From contig CADCHQ010000001.1 of assembly GCA_902801325.1 (NCBI GenBank), positions 186,001-250,000 of the forward strand: 64,000 bases of DNA. Direction: 5' to 3'. The position numbers and the translations under genes are program-made. This DNA is from an uncultured Bacteroidales bacterium (GTDB taxonomy: Bacteria > Bacteroidota > Bacteroidia > Bacteroidales > Bacteroidaceae). Each line of letters begins with the position of its first letter. Position 1 is the stretch's first letter. The notes beneath the pieces are model-generated. The model saw nothing but the letters and a program-made list of their open reading frames with translations, was not told where the DNA came from and made no database searches. Of the stretch, positions 53,448 to 61,870 are shown one piece after another.

Positions 53448-54757
53448 AGTCGGGATTTTAGATATTCATAGCCGAAATTGCAACGCAGACAATCGTGTCG
53501 GTCACAGTATTGTTTCTTTAGTTGGATGAGCCCTTGACTGTCGGCCGCCGAGTCCACTTTCAGTCCGCAATCGGCCCATTGGCGCAGGATGAAGTTGTTT
53601 TCTGCAGGCATCAGGCGCAACAGGTCGAGTACTCGCTCTCGCAGTTCCCAGCTGTCGTGAGTCATCGCATACGCATACATGACTGGCACCACGGTGTTGA
53701 TGATGAGCAGGTTTTGGGAAGCCGTACTTAGGTGGAGTTGGCGTTTCTCAATGGGTTGTCCGAACATCAGGTGATTGTGCCAATATTCCGAAGTTGTTGC
53801 TGAAAGGATTTTTCGCAGGCTTTCAAGCGGTTTCTCTTCCATTAAGGCATCCTTCAGTCGCGATAGCGTCGCATCGCCCTTATGATACATCCAAGCCAAC
53901 TCTGCCAGTCGGATGTGAGGAAAATTCTGTGGACGCAAACGCAGGTATTTCCACTGCTGATAAGGCATAATCGCACCTAATCCGAACAGACGGCATTGGT
54001 ATTTAAATTCGCGTCCGAGTGAGAGGAAATAATCGTCCTCCACTCCTGTCTCTTTCGAGTTTGGCGGAAGGCTTTCGGCTTCCAGTAGTCCTGCCATACC
54101 CAGGAAGATTGCCTCGATTTGGAACAACTCGTCACGATGTTTCCCTATCTTATCCAATGGGATGCGTTTAGCCCACGTCTCAAAGGTGTCGCCATTCAGG
54201 CCAAATCCGAAGTTTCGGGCAAGCGTGATGAAGAGCGTCCATTCCCAGTTGCCGTTGGTCTCCTGCAATCGCCGTTCCACTTGCTTGCGTCGTTCTTCGA
54301 GCCGTTCCACCACAAGGGTGTCGAGCCACGAGTGAACCTTAAAAATATCGATGGAAGGGATGATTTTGTGACAACGTGGGTAGTCCTCTGTCTTTTGCAA
54401 GGTTTCGTAGCGCAGATGCAAGTCGGCAGGAATGTCCAGTTGCAATTGTGGCAGTCGCTTGCCTGAGCATGTGACAACTTCCTCGTCAATGACTGAGGCC
54501 ACATGAAGAATGACGTTGTCGTAGGCCTCATCGGTATCATGCCCATGACGATACCAATCGCTCGAACGGAGGTGTATCTCCACGTTTCCTGCCCACATGG
54601 TTTGACCTATGCGAACTTTGGCATTGAAGAAGTCGGGACCTGCGTTAGGATTGGACAAACCTGGGTCGATGATTTCCAGTTCTTCGCCATCGCTTGTCAG
54701 CAAAGCGCGCAGGGGTAGCATCTTATGCTTCCATACGTAATGCAACAGTTTCTCCAC
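53444..54757 (-). CDS. DUF2851-family protein
   Basis: The protein has 437 residues. The N-terminus LLHYVWKHKMLPLRALLTSD and SNPNAGPDFFNAKVRIGQTM, with WAGNVEIHLRSSDWYRHGHD, is the hallmark of this Bacteroidetes family. It ends with a Cys cluster, CDRHDCLRCNFGYEYL, which might bind a metal. Function is unknown, although the middle segment recalls nuclease-like folds. It is the first gene of a unit with the thioesterase and dprA. Confidence 0.85.
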   Translation of the reverse strand: MEKLLHYVWKHKMLPLRALLTSDGEELEIIDPGLSNPNAGPDFFNAKVRIGQTMWAGNVEIHLRSSDWYRHGHDTDEAYDNVILHVASVIDEEVVTCSGKRLPQLQLDIPADLHLRYETLQKTEDYPRCHKIIPSIDIFKVHSWLDTLVVERLEERRKQVERRLQETNGNWEWTLFITLARNFGFGLNGDTFETWAKRIPLDKIGKHRDELFQIEAIFLGMAGLLEAESLPPNSKETGVEDDYFLSLGREFKYQCRLFGLGAIMPYQQWKYLRLRPQNFPHIRLAELAWMYHKGDATLSRLKDALMEEKPLESLRKILSATTSEYWHNHLMFGQPIEKRQLHLSTASQNLLIINTVVPVMYAYAMTHDSWELRERVLDLLRLMPAENNFILRQWADCGLKVDSAADSQGLIQLKKQYCDRHDCLRCNFGYEYLKSRL

Positions 54758-54760
54758 CTT

Positions 54761-54827
54761 CTTTTCTCTTAAAATATCCTAACAACGGTGTGCTTTTCTT
54801 AAAAACACCTAACAAATGTACGCTTTT
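54761..54827. repeat. Imperfect direct repeat between DUF2851 and dapB
   Basis: Two copies of about 30-32 nt (54761-54792 and 54793-54822) plus a partial third share CTTTTCT, TTAAAA, CCTAACAA and TG-ACG words. It lies in the divergent promoter region. Confidence 0.6.
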
Positions 54828-54841
54828 TCGCTGATAATCCC

Positions 54842-54849
54842 TATCTTTG
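54842..54849 (+). promoter_or_regulatory. -7 element of dapB
   Basis: TATCTTTG lies 22 nt before the ATG at 54872. Confidence 0.65.
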
Positions 54850-54871
54850 CAGAAATTTTTAAGTACAAAGA

Positions 54872-55627
54872 ATGAAAATAGCCTTAATTGGATACGGCAA
54901 AATGGGCAAAATGATAGAAGAAATTGCCTTGAGCCGTGGTCATGAGATTGTTTGTATTATTGACATCGATAATCAGCAGGATTTTGATAGTCCGCAGTTC
55001 CAAAGTGCCGATGTCGCGATTGAGTTCACAGCCCCTCACGTGGCCTATGACAATTACTTGCGTGCTTTCCGTCACCATGTGAAAGTGGTCAGTGGCAGTA
55101 CGGGTTGGCTTGCCGAACATGGCGATGATGTGCGTCGCATGTGTACCGAAGAAGGTCAGACCCTGTTCTGGAGTTCCAACTTCAGTTTGGGCGTGACCAT
55201 TTTCCGTGCTGTCAATCGTTATCTGGCTCGCATTATGAATCAGTTCGACTCCTATCGTCCTACCCTGGAGGAAGTACACCACATCCATAAACTCGACCAT
55301 CCCAGTGGCACAGCCATCACACTTGGCGAGGAACTGGTGGCAGAGGTCGACCGCTTGAGTGCTTGGAAGTTTGGGTTGCTGACTCAGCCCGACGGCAGTG
55401 TAGAAGGTACAGCGGAAGTCCCTGCCGACCAGCTTCGCATCGATAGCATCCGTCGGGATGAAGTGCCAGGCATACACACCATCACTTGGGATTCGGAAGC
55501 CGACGAAATCAGCATCACTCATTCTGCCCATAGCCGTAAAGGCTTTGCACTGGGTGCAGTGCTTGCAGCGGAGTATACAGCCGAACATACGGGCTTGTTA
55601 ACGATGAGCGATTTGTTTAAGTTCTAA
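54872..55627 (+). CDS. dapB: 4-hydroxy-tetrahydrodipicolinate reductase
   Basis: The protein has 251 residues. The nucleotide motif is IALIGYGKMGKMIEE, and the signature EVHHIHKLDHPSGTAI holds the catalytic His and Lys. GIHTITWDSEADEISITHSA and GFALGAVLAAEY follow. It acts in the diaminopimelate/lysine pathway that feeds peptidoglycan. It starts a unit with lepB (24 nt) and the WbqC-like gene. Confidence 0.96.
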   Translation: MKIALIGYGKMGKMIEEIALSRGHEIVCIIDIDNQQDFDSPQFQSADVAIEFTAPHVAYDNYLRAFRHHVKVVSGSTGWLAEHGDDVRRMCTEEGQTLFWSSNFSLGVTIFRAVNRYLARIMNQFDSYRPTLEEVHHIHKLDHPSGTAITLGEELVAEVDRLSAWKFGLLTQPDGSVEGTAEVPADQLRIDSIRRDEVPGIHTITWDSEADEISITHSAHSRKGFALGAVLAAEYTAEHTGLLTMSDLFKF

Positions 55628-55651
55628 CGCGGAAAATAAAATGCAATCGAT

Positions 55652-57103
55652 ATGAAAAAGAAAGAAGAAAAGAAACTTACCTGGAAAGATTGGGCTCAAG
55701 CCATCGTCTATTGCGCCCTGCTCATCATCTTCCTCATGTGGATTAAGGCACCTTGGTGGGGCTATCTTTCTGTTCCCCTTGTCTTCGATGCCTACATCAC
55801 TCGCAAGATAAAGTGGGGATGGTGGAAGGAACTCGAGAACCCCGTTACCCGCACGATCATGAGTTGGGTCGATGCCATCGTCTTTGCCTTGGTTGCCGTT
55901 TACTTTGTCAACATCTATTTTTTCCAAAACTATACCATTCCATCGAGTAGTTTAGAGAAGAGTCTGCTCGTGGGCGACTACCTTTATGTGTCGAAGACGG
56001 CTTATGGTCCCCGTGCCCCGATGACCCCGCTTTCCATGCCTCTTTGCCAGCATACCTTGCCCATAGGAGGCATTCAGAGTTACATCTCGTGGCCTCAGTG
56101 GAAATACAAGCGCGTTTCGCCTAAACCCGTGCAACTCAACGATATTGTTGTCTTCAACTATCCTGCAGGCGACAGCGTAGCTCTCAGTCCTCGCTATCAG
56201 TCGGCCGACTACTATATGCTTTGCTACGTCTATGGTAAGCAGATCTATCAGCAGAACTTCGGGACTCTTCCGTCGGACAGTGGCGATGCGCTTTCGCTTC
56301 GTAAGCAGTATGACCAGTACTATGCCCTTGGAAACCAATACATCAAGGACAATCCGCAGGAGTTTGGTCAGGTGGGCTGGCGCCCTGTTGACCGCCGTGA
56401 GAATTACGTGAAGCGTTGTGTGGGACTGCCCGGTCAGACACTGCAAATCAAGGATCGCATCATCTATCTCGATGGGGTGGCAAACAAGGAACCCGACAAT
56501 GTTCAGTACAACTATCAGGTGTCCTTGAGTGGACGTCTGCCCGACGATTTCATTCGTGAGATTGACCTCTCGTTCAGCGACTTGCGCGATTTGTATCAGA
56601 CAGGCATTTGCCCGCTGACGCAAAAGATGAAGGAGGCAATGGAGGCTCGTCCTGACTTGGTGGATAGCCTCAAGATAAATAAGCCTACGGAAACCGATGT
56701 CATCTATCCCCTGAATGGTCACAAGGGTTGGACGGTGGATAACTATGGTCCCATCTGGATTCCTGCCAAGGGTGCGTCGATAACCCTGAATCTCGACAAT
56801 CTGCCCGTCTATGAGCGTTGCATCCGAGTCTATGAGGGCAACACGCTGGAGGTCACTGACCAAGGCGACATCCTCATCAATGGCGAGAAGGCAAATTCCT
56901 ATACGTTCAAGATGGATTACTACTGGATGCAGGGCGACAATCGTCACAATTCTGCCGACTCGCGCTTCTGGGGCTTTGTGCCTGAGGACCACATCGTGGG
57001 CAAACCCATCATGATTTGGATGTCTCGCAACAAGGATTACAGCCTCTTCGATGGTGGCATTCGCTGGAACCGCTTGTTCCGTTGGGTGAAGAACATCAAG
57101 TGA
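55652..57103 (+). CDS. lepB: Signal peptidase I, long Bacteroidales form
   Basis: The protein has 483 residues with three N-terminal membrane segments. The catalytic Ser lies in YTIPSSSLEKSLLVGDYLYV (Leu in place of the usual Met of SxM), and the Lys in RENYVKRCVGLPGQTLQIKD. The end motif MQGDNRHNSADSRFWGFVP is present. A long insert between the Ser and Lys boxes and a second one after residue ~280 make it longer than E. coli LepB (324). It cleaves signal peptides on the outer face of the inner membrane. Confidence 0.95.
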   Translation: MKKKEEKKLTWKDWAQAIVYCALLIIFLMWIKAPWWGYLSVPLVFDAYITRKIKWGWWKELENPVTRTIMSWVDAIVFALVAVYFVNIYFFQNYTIPSSSLEKSLLVGDYLYVSKTAYGPRAPMTPLSMPLCQHTLPIGGIQSYISWPQWKYKRVSPKPVQLNDIVVFNYPAGDSVALSPRYQSADYYMLCYVYGKQIYQQNFGTLPSDSGDALSLRKQYDQYYALGNQYIKDNPQEFGQVGWRPVDRRENYVKRCVGLPGQTLQIKDRIIYLDGVANKEPDNVQYNYQVSLSGRLPDDFIREIDLSFSDLRDLYQTGICPLTQKMKEAMEARPDLVDSLKINKPTETDVIYPLNGHKGWTVDNYGPIWIPAKGASITLNLDNLPVYERCIRVYEGNTLEVTDQGDILINGEKANSYTFKMDYYWMQGDNRHNSADSRFWGFVPEDHIVGKPIMIWMSRNKDYSLFDGGIRWNRLFRWVKNIK

Positions 57104-57639
57104 TGCTTGTACTCCCTTCCTATTATCTTGCTCCCATTTCGTACTATGCCCAGTTGGCACAGTGCGAGGAATACTGCATTGACACGGATGAGGCTTATCG
57201 CAAGCAGACGCTCCGTAATCGGTGTTACATTGCCTCGCCCAATGGACCTTTGGCGCTTACCATTCCTGTGGTCAAGTTTGTGCCTTATCACACCCCGATG
57301 CGCGACATTCGCATCAGCGATCACGGCAACTGGCGACACCTTCATTGGAATGCTCTTAAAAGTAGCTATGGTCGCACACCCTTTTTTGAGTTTTATGCCG
57401 ATGAAATCGCGCCTTTTTATGAAAAGAAGTATGAATTTCTGATAGATTTCAACCACGTTCTTCAGGAGAAGATGTGTGAGTTGATAGACATAACTTCCCT
57501 GCCTGCGAAAGGAGGGCGACAAATGCCTTACTATCAACTCTTCTCCGACCGTCATGGTTTCATGGCCGACCTGAGCATTGTCGACTTGCTCTTTAACATG
57601 GGACCTGAAAGCATCTTTTACTTAATTCATAATTCATAA
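57103..57639 (+). CDS. WbqC-family protein
   Basis: From ATG 57103 the protein has 178 residues; the longer frame from 57016 overlaps lepB and is rejected. The start LVLPSYYLAPISYYAQLAQC and the middle CYIASPNGPLALTIPVVK with HWNALKSSYGRTPFFEFYAD are the WbqC signature. Some relatives sit in O-antigen or capsule loci; the reaction is not known. Its ATG overlaps the lepB stop (TGATG). The last residues and stop lie in ATTCATA heptamer repeats. Confidence 0.88.
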   Translation: MLVLPSYYLAPISYYAQLAQCEEYCIDTDEAYRKQTLRNRCYIASPNGPLALTIPVVKFVPYHTPMRDIRISDHGNWRHLHWNALKSSYGRTPFFEFYADEIAPFYEKKYEFLIDFNHVLQEKMCELIDITSLPAKGGRQMPYYQLFSDRHGFMADLSIVDLLFNMGPESIFYLIHNS

Positions 57640-57645
57640 TTCATA
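57625..57645. repeat. ATTCATA heptamer tandem repeat
   Basis: Three ATTCATA units in a row followed by ATGCATA (57646-57652). It contains the WbqC stop codon, as at 17367-17398. Confidence 0.85.
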
Positions 57646-57736
57646 ATGCATAATCTTTGCTCCCATGTTCTAAGCATCACCGCTTCTGCAGATGGAGTGC
57701 ATAATAATTTTTGAAGAGATAGAGAAACCTTTTTCT

Positions 57737-58954
57737 ATGCAACATATAACTTTAGATAACGGACTCCGCATAGTTGTCAACCGTCGCCCGGGTCAGGTGG
57801 TTTATTGCGGTTTGGCAGTCGATGCAGGCACACGCGACCAACTCGAAAGTGAGTCGGGTATGGCTCATCTCATTGAGCACATGTCATTTAAGGGCACACA
57901 ACGCCGTCGTTCGTGGCACATCATTAATCGCATGGAGGCTGTGGGAGGCGACTTGAATGCCTACACGGGTAAGGAGCATACCGTCTATTATTGTGCTACC
58001 CTGCGGCAACACCTCTCCCGAGCCCTCGACCTGCTCTTCGATATCACCCTCCACAGTACTTATCCCCAGCGCGAACTGGAACGCGAGGTGGAGGTGGTCA
58101 TCGATGAGATAGAAAGCTACAACGACTCTCCTTCGGAACTCATCTACGACGATTTCGACCAACTCTTCTTCCCCAATCATCCGCTTGGTCGCAACATTCT
58201 GGGCGATGCCGAACGCCTTCGCCAGTATAGTAGCGAGGACCTGCAAAGTTTTGTCCGCCGGCTCTATCACCCTTCTCGCATGGTGCTTTTTGTCTTGGGG
58301 GACATCGATATCAAGCAAGTCGAACGCATGGCTCATCGCTTGTGTCAGTCAGAGGGTGACAATCTTCCTCAAATCACTCGCGAAGCCCCTCTTTCTCAAT
58401 GTCCAGTGTCCAATGTTCAAAATGATAAGCACACCCATCAGTCGCATGTCATCATCGGGTGCAAAGCTTATGCTTTGGCCGACGAACGCCGGTTGGGCCT
58501 TTCCTTGCTCAACAACATTCTGGGTGGTCCGGGCATGAACTCTCGCTTGAACATTAGTCTGCGCGAGCGTCGAGGACTGGTCTATACCGTTGAGAGCAGT
58601 ATGGCCAGCTACACTGATACGGGTTTGTGGACAACCTACTTTGGTTGTGACCACAGCGATGTGGAACGTTGTCTGCGCTTGGTTCGTCAGGAACTCACTC
58701 GCTTATGCGATGCTCCTCTTTCGTCCAGTCAGTTGGAGGCAGCAAAGCGACAGCTAAAGGGGCAGGTGGCATTGTCTTGGGAGAATGGTGAGAATGTGGC
58801 CATCGGCATGGGACGACGCCTTTTGCACTTGGGACAGACACAGACGCTGCAACAGCTATGCGACAACATCGATAGCCTCACTTCTGCCCAGCTTTGGGAC
58901 ATTGCTCAAGAGTGCTTTGTTCCAGAACGCATGATGACGTTGGTTTATAAGTAA
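57737..58954 (+). CDS. M16-family zinc peptidase
   Basis: From ATG 57737 (MQHITLDNGLRIVVNRRPGQ) the protein has 405 residues; ATG 57692 is an upstream in-frame alternative. The inverted zinc motif HLIEH lies in GMAHLIEHMSFKGT with the downstream Glu in EREVEVVIDEIESYND. It has the two M16 half-domains; it is a single-chain ~45 kDa member. No signal peptide, so it may be cytoplasmic. A short insert, LSQCPVSNVQNDKHTHQ, is encoded by a TGTCCAGTGTCCAATGTTC tandem-like sequence. Confidence 0.92.
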   Translation: MQHITLDNGLRIVVNRRPGQVVYCGLAVDAGTRDQLESESGMAHLIEHMSFKGTQRRRSWHIINRMEAVGGDLNAYTGKEHTVYYCATLRQHLSRALDLLFDITLHSTYPQRELEREVEVVIDEIESYNDSPSELIYDDFDQLFFPNHPLGRNILGDAERLRQYSSEDLQSFVRRLYHPSRMVLFVLGDIDIKQVERMAHRLCQSEGDNLPQITREAPLSQCPVSNVQNDKHTHQSHVIIGCKAYALADERRLGLSLLNNILGGPGMNSRLNISLRERRGLVYTVESSMASYTDTGLWTTYFGCDHSDVERCLRLVRQELTRLCDAPLSSSQLEAAKRQLKGQVALSWENGENVAIGMGRRLLHLGQTQTLQQLCDNIDSLTSAQLWDIAQECFVPERMMTLVYK

Positions 58955-58989
58955 TTTCGCTTCCGATTACTTGCTTCACTTCACTATGC

Positions 58990-59121
58990 TAGCGCTTGGG
59001 TTTTCTCGCACAAGTGCTTGGATGTCATTGTACAAGTATTCGTGGAGGCTCGAACAAGCGTTCGAAGGACATCGAACAAGTGTTCAAAGTGCATCGAACA
59101 AGCGTTCGAGTGGCATCGTGT
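58990..59121. repeat. 22-bp-period tandem array G
   Basis: Six units start at 58990, 59012, 59034, 59056, 59078 and 59100. The shared words are AAGCGTTCGA and ATCGAAC. It lies between the M16 gene and the next promoter. Confidence 0.9.
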
Positions 59122-59269
59122 AAGCACCCCCTTTCTTCGCTCTCCATTTGGGCTTTTCTCCACCGAGAAGTCGGGATTAGCTTCAATGCTTATGGATAGA
59201 TAATAGTGCCGACAGTAGGTTTTTATATTTTTAACGTACGATGATAGGCGAGGTTACGAGAAAAATGTG

Positions 59270-59277
59270 TATCTTTG
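59270..59277 (+). promoter_or_regulatory. -7 element of the secreted-protein operon
   Basis: TATCTTTG lies 37 nt before the ATG at 59315. Confidence 0.65.
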
Positions 59278-59314
59278 TGCGCGAATTAAAAATAACGTAA
59301 ACTTTTATACAGAA

Positions 59315-61006
59315 ATGAAAAAGACTCTTTTCTTTGTTATGAGTGCAGCCCTCGTGCTGACGGGCTGCTCGAAGTTGGGAAACCTGACTTCGAAAGACTT
59401 TAAAGTGACTCCAACACCCCTGGTTGAACAGGGTAGTGAAGTTCCTGCCCAGGTAACCGTGACCTTCCCTCAGAAGTTCATGAAGAAGAAGGCACAGGTG
59501 ACCATGACTCCTGTCCTGCGCTATCAGGGTGGCGAGGCTGCCGGACAGAGCGTGAGCTTCCAAGGCGAAAAGGTGGAAGGCAATGGTACGACCGTCAACT
59601 ACAAGCAGGGCGGAATGCATAATATGCGTGCCAACTTCCGTTATACTCCCGATATGCTGAAGAGCGACCTTTACATGACTTTCGATGCACGAAAGGGTAA
59701 GAAGGCCGTGAAGATGCCCGACGTGAAGATTGGTTACGGCATCTTGGCCACTGAGGACTTGCTGGGTCGCTGCCTCGACAAGAGCGGTGCTGCCCTGGCT
59801 CCCGACCAGTTCCAGCGCATCATCCAGCAGAAGCAGGAGGCCAACATCAAGTTCCTCATCGGACAGGCCAATCTGCGTACGAGTGAACTGCAGAGTGTGG
59901 GCATCAGAGATCTGGCCCGCGTCCTGAAGGAGATCAACGACGATGCCGAAGGCCGTGCTCTGGAGGCCATCGAGGTTAGTGCATACGCTTCGCCCGATGG
60001 TAGCTATCTGGTGAACGAGCGTCTGGCAGAGCGTCGTCAGAATGTCAGTGCCGACTATCTGAAGAAGGAACTGAAGAAGATAAAGATGGACGCTAACATC
60101 GACACCCGCTACACCGCTGAGGACTGGGACGGTTTCCAGGAACTGGTGAAGCAGAGCAACCTGCAGGATAAGCAGATCATCCTCTCTGTCCTGTCGATGT
60201 ACGACGATCCCGAAGAGCGCGAACAGCAAATCCGCAACATGAGCCACATCTACACCGACATCAAGGACGGCATCCTGCCCGAACTGCGTCGCGCACGCCT
60301 GATCGTGAACTACGAAATCATTGGCAGAAGCGATGAGGAAATCGTGGCTCAGTATAAGCAAGATCCCTCGAAACTGAGTGTAGAGGAACTGGTGTATGGT
60401 GCCAACGTGCTGGTGGAAGACCCCGCACAGCAGAAGCAGTGGAACCAGACCATCCAACGCCTCTATCCCAACGACTATCGTGCCCTGAACAACCTGGCAC
60501 AGCTGGCCTACAACGAAGGCGACTATCAGCAGGCTGCAAACTATCTGCAACAGGCTAAGAACGTGAATACGAAGGCCGCTGAGGTGAACACCAACCTGGC
60601 ACTGATGGCCCTGCGCGAGGGCAACCTGCAACAGGCCGAGAACTATCTGGCTCAGGGCTTTGGCGCTAACACCTACAACGAGGTGATGGGTTCGTATAAT
60701 CTGGCCAAGGGCAACTATCAGCAGGCCGCACAGAACCTGATGGGTGCAAAGACCAACACCGCCGCTCTGGCTCAACTGCTCAGTCAGGACTATGCTGCAG
60801 CCCGTCAGACGCTGGCCTACGTGAAGAAAGCCGATGCCACAACGGCTTACCTGCAGGCTATTCTTGCTGCTCGCACGGGCGACACCTCCACACTGGTCAA
60901 CAGTCTGCGTCAGGCCTTCGACAAGGATGCTTCACTGAAGGCTCGTGCCAAGGACGATTTGGAATTTGCTTCCTACGCCAGCACGATTGCAAGTCTGCTG
61001 AAGTGA
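59315..61006 (+). CDS. Lipoprotein with OmpA-like segment and TPR repeats
   Basis: From ATG 59315 the protein has 563 residues; a longer frame overlaps the promoter. Lipobox LVLTGC (Cys18). The N-terminal ~170 residues are beta-rich. Residues ~205-260 have an OmpA-like pattern (EVSAYASPDGSYLVNERLAE, then RRQNVSADYLKKEL). The C-terminal ~200 residues are TPR repeats (RALNNLAQLAYNEGDYQQAA, VNTNLALMALREGNLQQAEN). It is likely an outer membrane assembly or scaffolding lipoprotein; no specific function is known. It is the first gene of an operon with a DUF4369-type lipoprotein and an M60-like peptidase. Confidence 0.82.
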   Translation: MKKTLFFVMSAALVLTGCSKLGNLTSKDFKVTPTPLVEQGSEVPAQVTVTFPQKFMKKKAQVTMTPVLRYQGGEAAGQSVSFQGEKVEGNGTTVNYKQGGMHNMRANFRYTPDMLKSDLYMTFDARKGKKAVKMPDVKIGYGILATEDLLGRCLDKSGAALAPDQFQRIIQQKQEANIKFLIGQANLRTSELQSVGIRDLARVLKEINDDAEGRALEAIEVSAYASPDGSYLVNERLAERRQNVSADYLKKELKKIKMDANIDTRYTAEDWDGFQELVKQSNLQDKQIILSVLSMYDDPEEREQQIRNMSHIYTDIKDGILPELRRARLIVNYEIIGRSDEEIVAQYKQDPSKLSVEELVYGANVLVEDPAQQKQWNQTIQRLYPNDYRALNNLAQLAYNEGDYQQAANYLQQAKNVNTKAAEVNTNLALMALREGNLQQAENYLAQGFGANTYNEVMGSYNLAKGNYQQAAQNLMGAKTNTAALAQLLSQDYAAARQTLAYVKKADATTAYLQAILAARTGDTSTLVNSLRQAFDKDASLKARAKDDLEFASYASTIASLLK

Positions 61007-61025
61007 TAGTAGCTTCTTGCTTACC

Positions 61026-61847
61026 ATGAACAATAATCACAGGTCCATCTTTTTCCCCTTCCTCGCAGGTAGGGGACGAGGGTGGGCCTGTCTTTTCTTC
61101 ATTATCCTGCTCGCCTCTTGTGGACCACAGAAGGGTAGATTGCGCATAAGGGGAGAGTTTGAAAACCTTCCGCAGGCCGACCTGCTCCTGTATAGTCCCG
61201 ATGGGGGAATAATGAGCATCGACACCCTGCACATCCTTAAAGGCCGCTTCGAGTATGAGACGAGACCCGAGGATGGTGAACCGCATACCTACGTCATCAT
61301 CTACCCCAACTTCTCTACCCTCTCATTCATGGCTCGTTCCGGTTCGGACATCCGCATCGAGGGCGATGCCTTGAGCCTGTCGCAAGTGAAGGTAGAAGGT
61401 GCCGATAGTCTTGTCAGTGATGAACCACGTCGAGGAAAGAGTCCCTTGGCAATAGGGAAGAAATTGCCCAAGTCCAGCATCATCAAGCAAAAGGCGGGAC
61501 ACTACCTGTTCATAGGTTTCTGGGCTGAATGGAAGCATGGGTCGAACGTGGTCAACTATAACACGCGGCTTGCCTTGCGGCAACATCCCGATAGCCTGAC
61601 GGCCTTCACCTATTCCCTCGACTTGCAACCAGCGGAAAGACCCACGAACGACTATTTCGAAGACTCCCTCCGCTGGCGCACCTATTGCGACTATCAAGGT
61701 TGGAGTGGCCCGTTGGTCTCCAAACTTGGCATTCGCAACATCCCATACATGATTCTCCTCGACCCCAAGGGAACTATCATTGCAATGGGGTGTGACTTCA
61801 ATCGCGACATCAGTCCTGCCCTGCAGAAGATACAGGACAAGCAATAA
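61026..61847 (+). CDS. Thioredoxin-fold lipoprotein lacking the active-site cysteines
   Basis: From ATG 61026 the protein has 273 residues (a TTG lies three codons upstream). Lipobox LLASC (Cys32). The N-terminal part resembles DUF4369 (RLRIRGEFENLPQADLLLYS). The C-terminal part follows the thioredoxin fold of TlpA-like proteins, but the CxxC box is replaced by FWAEWKHGSN. The cis-proline region IRNIPYMILLDPKGTIIAMG is kept. It is therefore probably not a redox enzyme; a binding or sensing role is inferred. It lies between a TPR lipoprotein and an M60-like peptidase. Confidence 0.8.
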   Translation: MNNNHRSIFFPFLAGRGRGWACLFFIILLASCGPQKGRLRIRGEFENLPQADLLLYSPDGGIMSIDTLHILKGRFEYETRPEDGEPHTYVIIYPNFSTLSFMARSGSDIRIEGDALSLSQVKVEGADSLVSDEPRRGKSPLAIGKKLPKSSIIKQKAGHYLFIGFWAEWKHGSNVVNYNTRLALRQHPDSLTAFTYSLDLQPAERPTNDYFEDSLRWRTYCDYQGWSGPLVSKLGIRNIPYMILLDPKGTIIAMGCDFNRDISPALQKIQDKQ

Positions 61848-61870
61848 AAAGAAAATCTTAAAAAGATATC

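Noticed and set aside
55952..57160. 402-codon frame antisense to lepB
   Set aside because: Shadow of a well-supported gene; no recognisable domain.
59231..60775. 514-codon frame antisense to the TPR lipoprotein
   Set aside because: Leu/Gln-rich reading created by the repetitive TPR codons of the real gene.
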